NCBI RefSeq assembly: GCF_005796105.1
Contig: NZ_VAUO01000001.1
Location: forward strand, 124,001-188,000
Length of the DNA: 64,000 bases
Direction: 5' to 3'
Source of the DNA: Pseudomonas mosselii
Lineage (GTDB): Bacteria > Pseudomonadota > Gammaproteobacteria > Pseudomonadales > Pseudomonadaceae
Shown: one piece after another, positions 1 through 7,317 of the stretch
Numbering within the stretch: position 1 is the first letter of the stretch
How the letters are laid out: each line of letters opens with the position of its first letter
Program-made: the position numbers and the translations under genes
The notes under the pieces: model-generated
What the model was told of the DNA's origin: nothing
The model's input: only the letters and a program-made list of their open reading frames with translations
The model's database searches: none

Positions 1-47
1 GCTACATGGCCCAAGCCTACGAGCACTGCCTGCTGGTGGAACTGTGA
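1..47 (+). CDS. C-terminal end of an ECF (FecI-type) RNA polymerase sigma factor, partial
   Basis: The first 47 bases read in frame (from base 3) as YMAQAYEHCLLVEL followed by TGA. This resembles the usual end of iron-starvation ECF sigma factors, where a last helix finishes in an '..A..HC...' pattern. The TGA overlaps the GTG start of the next gene, which is a FecR-type regulator, and that is the normal sigma/anti-sigma pairing. Only 14 codons are visible, so the identification rests mainly on the neighbour and gene order. Confidence 0.6.
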   Translation, partial: YMAQAYEHCLLVEL

Positions 48-985
48 GCCGCGACGCTACGGCGCGCCAATTGGCACGAGAAGCGGCGCAGTGGCTTGCG
101 TTGCAGGACGCCGGAACGCTGAGCACTCAGCAGGCCCAGGCGCTTGCCCACTGGCGCCAGCGCAGCGCCGCGCATGAGGCGTTGTGGCAAAAGGCCGAGG
201 CCTTGCGTCGGCGCTTTGCCGAGGTGCCCGCACCGCTGGCCGTGGCGTGCCTGGATCGTCCCGATCCAGGCCGTCGCCGCCTGCTGGGCCAGGCCCTGGC
301 CTTGGGGGGGATGGCGCCATTGGCTTGGCTGGCGTACCAGCAACTGCCGCTGGCCAGCTGGCGCGCCGACCTACATACGGCCACCGGTGAACGACGCGGA
401 CTGACACTGCCCGATGGCAGTCGTCTGCAGCTCAATACCGCCACGGCGGTAAACCTGGATTTCCGCCAGGGGCATCACAGCCTGCAATTGGTCGAGGGCG
501 AAATCGCGGTGGACGGCAGCGGACCGCTGCAGGTGGAAACCGAACAGGGGTTGCTGCGGGCCTGGGGAGCCAGTTTCTGCGTGCGCCAGGTGCCAGGGCA
601 ATGCTGGGTATCGGTTAGCCGTGGGCAGCTCGATCTGCAACCGCTGGCCGGCCCGACGCTGCGCCTGGTGGCCGGGCAACGGGCTGTGCTGATGGCCAAT
701 GGGGTGGGCACGCGGGAGGCATTCGATGTGCAGTTGCCGGGTTGGCAGCAAGGTTTGCTGATTGCCGACAACCAGCCGCTGGGTGAGGTGCTGCGCGAGC
801 TGCGCCGCTATCGCCCGGGCCTGTTGCGTTGGGATCCGGCGCTGGAGCCGTGGCGGGTGACCGGCACGTTCCAGCTCGACGATATTGATCGGATCTTCGC
901 GTTGCTGGCTGCCAGCCTGCCGCTGGAAGTGCGTTACCGGACGCGCTACTGGGTGTCGCTGGCGCCCCGGCAGTTGGCAGGCTGA
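44..985 (+). CDS. FecR-family anti-sigma/sigma-regulator of cell-surface signalling
   Basis: A 313-residue inner-membrane sigma regulator. Residues ~8-50 form the DUF4880-type cytoplasmic sigma-binding helices (AAQWLALQDAG..AHWRQRSAAHEALW). A single hydrophobic segment lies around 80-100. The periplasmic FecR domain follows at ~110-200 (LPDGSRLQLNTATAV, LVEGEIAVD), and a C-terminal domain (~235-305) is of the kind that contacts the receptor's signalling domain. The start is GTG at 44, overlapping the sigma-factor stop by 4 bases. The TonB receptor follows 109 bases downstream, giving the standard sigma-FecR-receptor trio. By family knowledge the protein relays siderophore occupancy of the receptor to the sigma factor. 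Confidence 0.9.
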   Translation: MSRDATARQLAREAAQWLALQDAGTLSTQQAQALAHWRQRSAAHEALWQKAEALRRRFAEVPAPLAVACLDRPDPGRRRLLGQALALGGMAPLAWLAYQQLPLASWRADLHTATGERRGLTLPDGSRLQLNTATAVNLDFRQGHHSLQLVEGEIAVDGSGPLQVETEQGLLRAWGASFCVRQVPGQCWVSVSRGQLDLQPLAGPTLRLVAGQRAVLMANGVGTREAFDVQLPGWQQGLLIADNQPLGEVLRELRRYRPGLLRWDPALEPWRVTGTFQLDDIDRIFALLAASLPLEVRYRTRYWVSLAPRQLAG

Positions 986-1100
986 GCCGTTGGACTGGCC
1001 AAGCGGCCCGGACCTCTCTTTTACAAAATCACTGTCCCTTTTTTTTCGCTCGCCTGTCATTCAGGGCATCACTCCGTCAACACGAGCATTCTGGATGTCC

Positions 1101-3476
1101 ATGAGCCCTCTGCTGCGCCCGCTTTCCACGCCCCTTTTATTGCTTGCTCTGGGCTTGCCCGGCGCCGTCCAGGCCGCTGACAGCGCACGGCGCAATGTCG
1201 ATGTACCGGCCGGCAGCCTGGCCGGCGCGCTGACCCGCTTCGCCGGCCAGGCCGGTGTCAACCTGTCGGTGGACCCGGCGCTGGTGGCAGGGCGCAGCAG
1301 TGCCGGGCTGCGTGGCGAGTACAGTGTCGAGGAGGGCTTCCAGGCCCTTTTGCACGGCTCGGGACTGCAACTGGTGCCGGCCGGGCAGGGTGGCTACACC
1401 TTGCTGCCACAGGTCCAGAGTGAGGAGGGCGCGCATCAGTTGCCCAGCACCACCATCAACGGCCAGGGCTATGCTCCAGCCGATGACGCCTATGCCGGTG
1501 GTCAGGTGGCGCGGCGCGGCAACCAGGGCTTGTTGGGCGAGCGCGACTTCATGGAGACGCCATTCAACATGACCTCGTACACCAGTGAGGCGCTGCAGAA
1601 CCAGCAGGCCCGCACCCTTGCCGATGCCGTGGCCAATGACCCCTCGGTGCGCACCACCAACCCCTCGGCTGGGCGTTTCGAGCAGTTCTCGATACGCGGT
1701 TTCAGCTTGTATAACAGTGATGTTGCCTACGGTGGTCTGTACGGGGTGCTGCCGACCTATTCAATCGACATGGAACTGATCGAGCGGGTCGATATCCTCA
1801 AGGGGCCGGGCGCCTTGCTCGGCGGTCTGGCGCCCAACGGCAGCATTGGAGGCGGGGTCAACATCGAGCCCAAGCATGCCGGCGACGCCCCTTTGACTGA
1901 GTTCACCGCCCTGTATGCCTCGGCGGGGCAGGGCGGCGGACACGTGGACATTAGCCGGCGCTTTGGCGAGGACCAGCGTTTTGGCCTGCGCCTGAACGCT
2001 GTACGCCAGTCGGGCGATACCGAATGGGATCATCAGCGCCTGGAGCGCGACGGCGCGGTACTGGGTTTCGATGTGCGCGGCGAGCGCGCGCGGGTGTCGC
2101 TGGATATCGGGCACCAGGCGCGAGATGTCGATGCACCCATGGAGCGGGTTGCCCTGAACCCTGGGGTGAAGGTGCCGGATGCCAAGGACGTACACCACAA
2201 CTTTGCCCAGCCCTGGAGCTATTCCAAGGCCCAGGACACCTTCGGCGCCTTACGCGGCGAGTACGATGTCAGCGACAGCTGGATGCTCTACGGCGCCGTG
2301 GGCGCGCGCAAGGGCGACTACGATTTTTTGCGCCACAACGTACAGGTGGTCAACGATGCCGGGCGCTTCACTGTCAGCCCACGGGCGTTCCAGCGTGAGG
2401 AGGACGTGCGCACCGCAACGATTGGCGCGCGCAACTGGTTCAGCACTGGCGCTGTCGCGCATACCCTGAACCTGAGCTTGAACCGTTTCGAGTTGACCTT
2501 CGACAACAGCGGTGCCCGCTACGCCGCTGGCGTGAGCAATCTGTACGACCCGGTCGCGCTGCCGACGCCGGGCATCGCGACCCGCGCCGACGATCCGACC
2601 CACACCGAGACCGTGCTCTCCAGCCTGGCCCTGGCCGACACCCTGAGCCTGGCTGATGATCGCGTGCTGCTGACCCTCGGCGCTCGCCTGCAGCGGGTCG
2701 AGGTGGACAGCGACACCGACGGCGTGCCTGAGCAGGCCTACGACGAGCGTGCCACCTCGCCGGCCATGGGCCTGGTGTGGCGCACCACCGAGCAACTGTC
2801 GCTGTACATGAACTACATGGAAGGCCTGACCCAAGGCCAGACCGCAGGCGAGGGCCTGGACAACAATGGCCAGGTGTTCGCGCCATTTCGCAGCAAGCAG
2901 CTGGAGGTTGGCGCCAAGTACGACATGGGCCGCTTTGCCGCCACGCTCAGCCTGTTCCGCATCGAGCGGCCGATGTACTACACCGAGCAGAACGTCCTGC
3001 GCGACGACGGCGAGCAGCGTAACCAAGGCCTTGAGCTGAATCTGTTCGGTGAGCCGCTGGACGGCGTGCGGGTACTGGGCGGTGCGATGTTCCTCGACGC
3101 GACCCAGGTACGCACCGCTGGCGGTCGCACCGACGGTAACCGGCCTATCGGCACCCCGGTGGTCAACGCCAACCTGGGCGTGGAGTGGGATATCCCTGCT
3201 GTGCAGGGCCTGACCCTGAGCGCGCGGATGATCCACACCAGCAACCAGTACCTGGACCTGGCCAACACCCAGAAGCTCGACGCCTGGCAGCGTTACGACC
3301 TGGGTGCGCGCTATGCGCTGAAGCTTGGTGGCAAGGACGTGACCCTGCGCGCCAGCGTGGAAAACGTGCTGGACAAGGCCTACTGGGTGTCGGCCAACGT
3401 ACCGGAAGGCACCGCCACCGGCTTGACGATGTCGACCCCGCGCACCTGGCTGATGTCGGCCACCGTGGGCTTCTGA
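1101..3476 (+). CDS. TonB-dependent siderophore receptor with N-terminal signalling (STN) domain
   Basis: Outer-membrane ferric-siderophore transporter of about 791 residues. The frame is open further upstream, but the signal peptide (SPLLRPLSTPLLLLALG...VQA) sets the start at ATG 1101, or at ATG 1095 two codons earlier. The mature N-terminus is an STN domain (NVDVPAGSLAGALTRFAGQA, residues ~35-105), found only in transducer-type receptors that signal through FecR. The plug follows (FMETPFNMTSYTSEAL; RVDILKGPGALLGG), then a 22-strand barrel ending in a terminal Phe (SATVGF). It lies immediately after fecR and matches that regulator in type. The cognate siderophore cannot be told from sequence alone. 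Confidence 0.92.
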   Translation: MSPLLRPLSTPLLLLALGLPGAVQAADSARRNVDVPAGSLAGALTRFAGQAGVNLSVDPALVAGRSSAGLRGEYSVEEGFQALLHGSGLQLVPAGQGGYTLLPQVQSEEGAHQLPSTTINGQGYAPADDAYAGGQVARRGNQGLLGERDFMETPFNMTSYTSEALQNQQARTLADAVANDPSVRTTNPSAGRFEQFSIRGFSLYNSDVAYGGLYGVLPTYSIDMELIERVDILKGPGALLGGLAPNGSIGGGVNIEPKHAGDAPLTEFTALYASAGQGGGHVDISRRFGEDQRFGLRLNAVRQSGDTEWDHQRLERDGAVLGFDVRGERARVSLDIGHQARDVDAPMERVALNPGVKVPDAKDVHHNFAQPWSYSKAQDTFGALRGEYDVSDSWMLYGAVGARKGDYDFLRHNVQVVNDAGRFTVSPRAFQREEDVRTATIGARNWFSTGAVAHTLNLSLNRFELTFDNSGARYAAGVSNLYDPVALPTPGIATRADDPTHTETVLSSLALADTLSLADDRVLLTLGARLQRVEVDSDTDGVPEQAYDERATSPAMGLVWRTTEQLSLYMNYMEGLTQGQTAGEGLDNNGQVFAPFRSKQLEVGAKYDMGRFAATLSLFRIERPMYYTEQNVLRDDGEQRNQGLELNLFGEPLDGVRVLGGAMFLDATQVRTAGGRTDGNRPIGTPVVNANLGVEWDIPAVQGLTLSARMIHTSNQYLDLANTQKLDAWQRYDLGARYALKLGGKDVTLRASVENVLDKAYWVSANVPEGTATGLTMSTPRTWLMSATVGF

Positions 3477-3487
3477 TCGATCAGCGG

Positions 3488-3512
3488 CGCCGGGCCTGGC
3501 AGGGGCCCGGCG
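3488..3512 (+). terminator. GC-rich hairpin after the siderophore receptor gene
   Basis: Nine-base perfect arms (CGCCGGGCC / GGCCCGGCG) separated by 7 bases begin 12 bases after the receptor stop. No strong T-run follows, so termination is likely but not certain. Confidence 0.45.
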
Positions 3513-3631
3513 TATTCGCAAGGCGCCTTTGATCTTGGTCGGGTAGACCTGTGCTTGGGGGGAGTGCAGTTAAATTTATGCTGTAGGATGTTCGGCGCTT
3601 TTTTCGGCGCTCGAGAGGGTGTTCCCGATAA

Positions 3632-3666
3632 CGCAAAGCCCTTCATTATTTAGGTGGGGCTTTGCG
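3632..3666 (-). terminator. Hairpin downstream of immunity gene A
   Basis: Perfect 10-base arms CGCAAAGCCC (3632-3641) and GGGCTTTGCG (3657-3666) lie 13 bases past the stop of the first immunity gene. A second copy of the same arm sequence (GCAAAGCC / GGCTTTGC) lies at 4223-4255, at the end of the next immunity gene. The hairpin therefore seems to belong to the repeated cassette. Terminator or 3'-end stabiliser is inferred. Confidence 0.5.
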
Positions 3667-3679
3667 CTGATTGTGAAGC

Positions 3680-3931
3680 TTATTCGGTTTTGAAACCTGG
3701 TTTGTTATTTGCTAGGCGCCACGCTTTTATCTCTGCAACGACGGCTTCCGGGCTATCCTCTCCAGGGTTCGGATAGAAAAGTAGATCGGATTTTCTCGGG
3801 TGTTCGGAAATTCGTTCGAACTCGAATATTTCATCATTGTGAGCCTGTTCGGTTGGATAATCGCCTTCGTAGATTTCTGCGACGTATTTTAAGAATTCGG
3901 CCTCGGTGAAGTCGCTGATTGTCTTTTTCAT
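3680..3931 (-). CDS. Colicin/pyocin DNase immunity protein (Im2/Im9 family), copy A
   Basis: An 83-residue acidic four-helix protein of the colicin E2/E9 and pyocin S-type immunity family. Helix I is KKTISDFTEAEFLKYVAEI. The helix III inhibitory segment HPRKSDLLFYP corresponds to the D-x2-Y-Y of Im9, with Phe in place of the first Tyr. The closing motif is IKAWRLANNKPGFK. Such proteins bind the exosite of HNH DNase toxins in the cytoplasm. The gene is preceded not by an intact toxin but by a frame-broken HNH domain (see 3926-4269), making it an orphan. Base composition is clearly AT-richer than the flanking chromosome. Confidence 0.93.
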   Translation of the reverse strand: MKKTISDFTEAEFLKYVAEIYEGDYPTEQAHNDEIFEFERISEHPRKSDLLFYPNPGEDSPEAVVAEIKAWRLANNKPGFKTE

Positions 3932-4269
3932 TATTTTCGCCGTAATGGATTGTATGATGCTGTTTGGGCGTGACTATGGTTAAATTCTCTGAATTGTAGA
4001 CGTCGCCACCTTCGGAAATTAGTATTTTGTGATGTATTTGAAGCGAAGCGATGCTTCCTACCCGCTCATGCGCGCGGGCGAAAGGGGGGCCTGCCTCTTT
4101 TCATCTTCTCAAGGCTAACAGAGCCGAATTGGGCACTTAGAAATGGATCGTTAGCCACTGCCTTCCACAACGCCTCTCGGTAAGCGGTCCAGTTTCTGAG
4201 TGACAGGCCGTTCAGTAGGGAGGCAAAGCCCTGTATTAAGCGCTCAAGGCTTTGCTTATTAATTTTTGA
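3926..4269 (-). pseudogene. Decayed HNH DNase domain of an S-type pyocin, remnant A
   Basis: Minus-strand translation of ~4269-4066 gives a stretch containing GFASLLNGLSLRNWTAYREA and LWKAVANDPFLSAQF. This matches the N-terminal half of colicin/pyocin DNase domains (the ..FDDFRRKFWEEVSKDPELSKQF region) and ends at TGA 4068-4066. In another frame, 4046-3932 reads LQIHHKILISEGGDVYNSEN then LTIVTPKQHHTIHYG. This is the HNH core (compare ELHHDKPISQGGEVYDMDN..RVTTPKRHIDIH). One frameshift therefore separates the two halves, and the frame runs on past the immunity start instead of stopping at the usual ATGA overlap. No N-terminal receptor or translocation domain is present. Too fragmentary to be functional. 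Confidence 0.82.
4223..4255 (-). terminator. Hairpin downstream of immunity gene B
   Basis: Arms GCAAAGCC (4223-4230) and GGCTTTGC (4248-4255) lie 17 bases beyond the stop of immunity gene B. The arm sequence is the same as in the hairpin after immunity gene A. The left arm lies inside the start of DNase remnant A, showing how tightly the cassettes abut. Confidence 0.45.
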
Positions 4270-4271
4270 GT

Positions 4272-4523
4272 TTACAAGGGTTTAAATCCCGTTTTGTTGT
4301 TGGCTAGTCGCCAGCTTTTTACTTTTTCGACAATGACTTCAGGGGTGTGTTCGCCATCATTTGAGTAATATATTAGATCTGATTTGGCAGGGTGCTCGGA
4401 TACGTTTTCAAAGATTTCCACAGCCTGATCAAGCAGCTCCTCGGATGGGAAGTCAGCGTTGCAAATTTTTTTCACGAAATCGAGGAATTCTTGCTCGGTG
4501 AACTCACTTATCGATTGCTTCAT
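4272..4523 (-). CDS. Colicin/pyocin DNase immunity protein (Im2/Im9 family), copy B
   Basis: An 83-residue immunity protein clearly paralogous to copy A. It shares the [16 protein letters not shown] helix I pattern, the inhibitory [11 protein letters not shown] (complete D-x2-Y-Y), and the [11 protein letters not shown] ending. Its ATG overlaps by four bases (ATGA) the stop of the HNH fragment just upstream, the exact toxin-immunity coupling seen in intact DNase pyocins. The toxin part is reduced to about 65 codons, so this gene now protects against non-self DNase pyocins at most. Expression would need read-through from the pyocin operon or a local promoter; none was recognised. Confidence 0.93.
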   Translation of the reverse strand: MKQSISEFTEQEFLDFVKKICNADFPSEELLDQAVEIFENVSEHPAKSDLIYYSNDGEHTPEVIVEKVKSWRLANNKTGFKPL

Positions 4524-4717
4524 TGCTTTGCTCTCTTGTGAATATGTATGTGGAGTTTAGGGGTGGTGACTCTGAGGTTGTCAATATCATATACCTCCCC
4601 ACCTTGAAGCATGGGAGTGATGTGGTGGATCTCGAAACTGGCGACCTGGCTAACCTCTACCCATGCGTTGCCGGTTTTGAAGACAAGCGTGGCAGCGGCG
4701 CGGGGGAGGGGTAAATC
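4520..4717 (-). pseudogene. C-terminal HNH fragment of a DNase pyocin, remnant B
   Basis: Minus-strand frame open from 4717 (just after an in-frame TGA at 4720-4718) to TGA 4522-4520, 65 codons with no start. It contains [20 protein letters not shown] followed by [13 protein letters not shown]. This is an almost canonical HNH nuclease motif (His-His, Asn, His-x3-His) of colicin E2/E7/E9 and pyocin S1/S2 DNases. The preceding ~25 residues no longer resemble the family. The stop overlaps the start of immunity gene B. It is the 3' stub of a toxin gene left attached to its immunity gene. Confidence 0.85.
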
Positions 4718-4823
4718 TCAACCTGCCCACCGCGCCAGCGAGGCTGAGTTCATGGTCCAGCTGTAGGTGGCGCTGGCTGCGGTGACGACCGATAGATTTG
4801 CCCGTTCAAACTGATCCCAGTCA

Positions 4824-4855
4824 CCAACGCCGCTTCGAATACGAAGCGGCGTTGG
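4824..4855 (-). terminator. Perfect 14-bp hairpin downstream of immunity gene C
   Basis: Arms CCAACGCCGCTTCG (4824-4837) and CGAAGCGGCGTTGG (4842-4855) are exact complements with a 4-base loop, 24 bases past the stop of immunity gene C. No T-run follows on the minus strand, so this could be a terminator or an mRNA 3' stabiliser. It is unlike the hairpins after copies A and B. Confidence 0.5.
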
Positions 4856-4879
4856 CCTTATTGAGGCTGCATGATGGAT

Positions 4880-5155
4880 TTAATCTTGTCGGAATCCCGG
4901 CTTTCCATTTGCAGCAAGCCATTCCTTAATCACCGAGATCACTCCGGTAGGGCTATCTTCTACACCCACGGCAGGATAGTAAATGAGGTCGCTTTTGTCC
5001 GGGTGATCAATAAGGCTTTCAAAATAATCGATGAGCTGATTGATATGCACTCCCAGTGCATCGCCTTTGAGTCGACTTGGGTTTTCGAAGAACTCTTTTA
5101 GAAAATCGGTAAACTCAGATTCTGAGTATTCTTCAATTTTATTCTTTAGGTTCAT
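4880..5155 (-). CDS. Colicin/pyocin DNase immunity protein (Im2/Im9 family), copy C
   Basis: A 91-residue member of the Im2/Im9 family, the most divergent of the three. It carries IEEYSESEFTDFLKEFF as helix I, a longer helix I-II loop, the intact inhibitory segment HPDKSDLIYYP, then EDSPTGVI and the ending WLAANGKPGFR. Upstream of its start the minus strand reads ..QKTHIETWAKRN.., possibly the last trace of an HNH tail, but too weak to call. The nearest upstream gene is the immunity candidate of the intact pyocin, 150 bases away, behind a strong hairpin. It probably protects against foreign DNase pyocins. Confidence 0.92.
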   Translation of the reverse strand: MNLKNKIEEYSESEFTDFLKEFFENPSRLKGDALGVHINQLIDYFESLIDHPDKSDLIYYPAVGVEDSPTGVISVIKEWLAANGKPGFRQD

Positions 5156-5239
5156 TTCTCTTCGCCCATGTTTCTATGTGCGTTTTTTGCGGATAAAGGG
5201 GAGTGGGCGCTTTAATTGGCTGATCTATAAGTTATTGAG

Positions 5240-5282
5240 TTCACAGACCTCTACAGAGTACAGGTCGCTAGAGGTCTGTGAA
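5240..5282 (-). terminator. Perfect 14-bp inverted repeat between the pyocin operon and the orphan immunity genes
   Basis: TTCACAGACCTCTA (5240-5253) and TAGAGGTCTGTGAA (5269-5282) are exact complements with a 15-base loop, starting 26 bases past the end of the pyocin immunity gene. On the plus strand GCGTTTTT follows; on the minus strand, the direction of the genes, there is no T-run. It is most likely the 3' end structure of the pyocin transcript. A recombination or regulator site is an alternative. Confidence 0.5.
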
Positions 5283-5308
5283 GCGTTTTTACACAACCAT
5301 TGTCGGTC

Positions 5309-5572
5309 TCAAAGCGTGTACTTTTTTTCAAGCATGAATTGTGGGGCTTTCCAGTTTGGTCCCTTAACGTATCTTCCATTTTCTGACGCTATGAGGCCGC
5401 TCAGTCTCATGCTCTCAATAAGCTCAATGAGGAGCATGTTATCGATGTGAGGCCAACCGCTTAGGCTGTAGAGCCTGTCTAGCTTGGGATGGTCAATGCT
5501 AGTTCTGCCTATCAAGAATAAAATGACATCAATGGGTTTTTCGTTTGTCACTATTTCATATATGCTGTTCAT
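5309..5572 (-). CDS. Probable immunity protein of the adjacent S-type pyocin
   Basis: An 87-residue soluble protein whose ATG overlaps the pyocin stop by four bases, the arrangement typical of bacteriocin immunity genes. It is unrelated to the Im2/Im9 proteins next door. The pattern (PIDVILFLIGRTSIDHPKLD, then LIELIESMRLSGLIASENGR and YVKGPNW) looks like three helices followed by a beta hairpin, that is, winged-helix-like; this is inference from pattern only. I do not recognise a characterised family. Its role is inferred from position: neutralising the C-terminal killing domain of the pyocin in the producer cell. Confidence 0.7.
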   Translation of the reverse strand: MNSIYEIVTNEKPIDVILFLIGRTSIDHPKLDRLYSLSGWPHIDNMLLIELIESMRLSGLIASENGRYVKGPNWKAPQFMLEKKYTL

Positions 5573-7236
5573 TTATCTTCTCGGGAAAGTTGTAGCTTCT
5601 CGGCTTCGATGGCCTCTGGGGTGTATAGCAGTGAGAAATCAGAGCTTAATGCGTAGTCTTCAAGTGTAGCTGTGTGGGTGTTATTCCATGTTTTGCCGTC
5701 ATCGGGAGGATTGATGTTGTCAGCAATGCCAAGGCGGCGGTACCGTTCCAGTTCCCTGATTTCATGTGTGTAGAAGCGTCTATCGGTGTCAGTTGCTTCT
5801 ATTGTACCTTGTAAGATTTTTAGAAGCCTGTCGAGCATTACTCCATTAGCATCGGAGTGGTTGAACCTGCTTGTATGAATTTTCACGAGATCAACGCCTG
5901 CCTGAGTGATGGTGACTTTTCGCCAGTCCAGCTTTTCGATAGGGCCGCCAGATTCGTCCGGATTATAAGGGCGCCCACTATACTTGCCGCGTGTTGTAGC
6001 GCCTGGATAAGGCGAGCTGAAGACGACGTATAACGGTGGTATTCCTGACTCTGCCGGAAACACGATGACGTAGTCATCCAGGCTCGCGTCGGCGACCTCG
6101 GGGTAGCTGTCTATCCTCACCTCGACAGGTGTCAGCGTCGCCCCTTCATAGACCGGAGGCTCCGGTCGCTCGGCAGGCAGCGTGGTGGAGGCATCAGGTG
6201 GTTGTGCGATCGGTGTCCACGTCAGTGTCCGCGATGGTATGTCCGCAGTGACTACGCTGTAGACGTTGCGTTGTGGGTCGTGAGTGGCAGCCAGGATGCG
6301 CACTTGGGCCGGCACGGTTTGTCCGTCGGTCTTGACGACGAAGATTTCCGAATCACCCGCTGCCGTGGTCCGAGAGCCGAAACGAAAAGGAAGGTCGGCA
6401 TGACTGGCTGTCGGATTGCCGGACGCCATTGCTTTGCTGAGGTCGGGATCCAGCCCGTCGAGCGGGGTTTGCAGAAGATAGCGTTCCGGCAGTTCACCGT
6501 TGCCCAGCCGGGATGGCACCAGCATGGCAATGGTGCCGACCGCGAGCCCTGCTGCGACACCTGCACCGAGTCCGACCAAGGCGCCAATGGCCGCTTGAAT
6601 CGCGCCGAGCAGGGAGAATCGGGCGATGTTGGTGATTACCGTTCCGGCTGCGGTGACGATGACCGGGCTGCTGACTGCAATGGCCGAATAGCTATTGGCT
6701 CGCCTGATGGCTTCGGCAATGGCGGCTTCGGCTACTTGTTGTGCGTTCTGGGCATGCAGCAGCGCCACCGTTGCGGTGGCGGCTTGTTCTTGTTGCTGAA
6801 GAAGTTGCACCACTTGGGCCAGGGTCTTGGCGTCATAAGCGGTATAGAGCCCGTCGGTGAACGACTGGACAGCGGAGTGCTCAAGGCTTGCCCCAGCGTG
6901 TCGAATGAATTCGCCGAACAGGGTCGAGTCTGTTGCGGATACAGGATCGAAGTTGAAATACTTGCTCAGCGCGCCACTGAGTTCAGACAGTTCTGATTGT
7001 TTTTCAGTGATGAGGCGTTGGAGGACCTGTTGCCGGGTGGTGTCGATTTCAAGTTCGCTTCCACTGGCACTAGATAGTTCTGCTTCTACTTCTTCGGTGA
7101 CGATATTTTCCAGCAGTAATATATGCTGCTCGTGTGCTTGGCGCACTTTATTTCGAATGGCAACGCCTATTTTTCCGGCATGGTGGCGCCGGATGGCATT
7201 GTCGGTTGCGCCAGGATCAAACGAATTTGATAACAT
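5569..7236 (-). CDS. S-type pyocin / colicin-like bacteriocin with unidentified C-terminal killing domain
   Basis: A 555-residue bacteriocin read from ATG 7236. Residues ~30-170 are helical and Gln/Glu-rich, probably a coiled coil. Residues 182-243 are Ala/Gly/Val-rich and hydrophobic. Residues ~245-405 match the S-type pyocin translocation domain (GDSEIFVVKTDGQTVPAQVR, NVYSVVTADIPSRTLTWTP, PPLYVVFSSPYPG). Residues ~415-555 form the killing domain: GKYSGRPYNP, RRFYTHEIRELERYRRLG (487-503) and WNNTHTATLEDY (517-528). It lacks the HHxxP..N..H HNH DNase signature; enzymatic activity is unknown to me. The same frame continues upstream across a TAA (7242-7240) to a well-placed ATG, so the N-terminus may be truncated. 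The immunity gene follows with 4-base overlap. Confidence 0.85.
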   Translation of the reverse strand: MLSNSFDPGATDNAIRRHHAGKIGVAIRNKVRQAHEQHILLLENIVTEEVEAELSSASGSELEIDTTRQQVLQRLITEKQSELSELSGALSKYFNFDPVSATDSTLFGEFIRHAGASLEHSAVQSFTDGLYTAYDAKTLAQVVQLLQQQEQAATATVALLHAQNAQQVAEAAIAEAIRRANSYSAIAVSSPVIVTAAGTVITNIARFSLLGAIQAAIGALVGLGAGVAAGLAVGTIAMLVPSRLGNGELPERYLLQTPLDGLDPDLSKAMASGNPTASHADLPFRFGSRTTAAGDSEIFVVKTDGQTVPAQVRILAATHDPQRNVYSVVTADIPSRTLTWTPIAQPPDASTTLPAERPEPPVYEGATLTPVEVRIDSYPEVADASLDDYVIVFPAESGIPPLYVVFSSPYPGATTRGKYSGRPYNPDESGGPIEKLDWRKVTITQAGVDLVKIHTSRFNHSDANGVMLDRLLKILQGTIEATDTDRRFYTHEIRELERYRRLGIADNINPPDDGKTWNNTHTATLEDYALSSDFSLLYTPEAIEAEKLQLSREDK

Positions 7237-7239
7237 GCC

Positions 7240-7317
7240 TTACAGGTCGATGGGCGTGATTCGGTATTTGCCGTCAGCACGGACAAGTTGAGCGGGGAGT
7301 ATGACAGGGTCCTGCAT
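7240..7317 (-). pseudogene. 25-codon ORF in frame with the pyocin gene, cut off by TAA: interrupted N-terminus or leader peptide
   Basis: ATG at 7317 is preceded by a strong ribosome-binding site (GGAGG at 7328-7324, 6 bases before the ATG). It opens 25 codons ending ..GKYRITPIDL, then TAA at 7242-7240, one codon (GGC), and ATG 7236 of the annotated pyocin in the same frame. The good ribosome-binding site belongs to this ORF, whereas ATG 7236 has only AAGG three bases away. Either a nonsense mutation split the original pyocin start and translation restarts at 7236, or this is a coupled leader. The proline-rich short segment would fit the flexible N-terminus of S-type pyocins. Confidence 0.6.

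Noticed and set aside
5156..5230. Possible third HNH remnant upstream of immunity gene C (reads QKTHIETWAKRN).
   Set aside because: Only a few residues resemble the HNH tail; no His-His or Asn part can be found, so it is not called.
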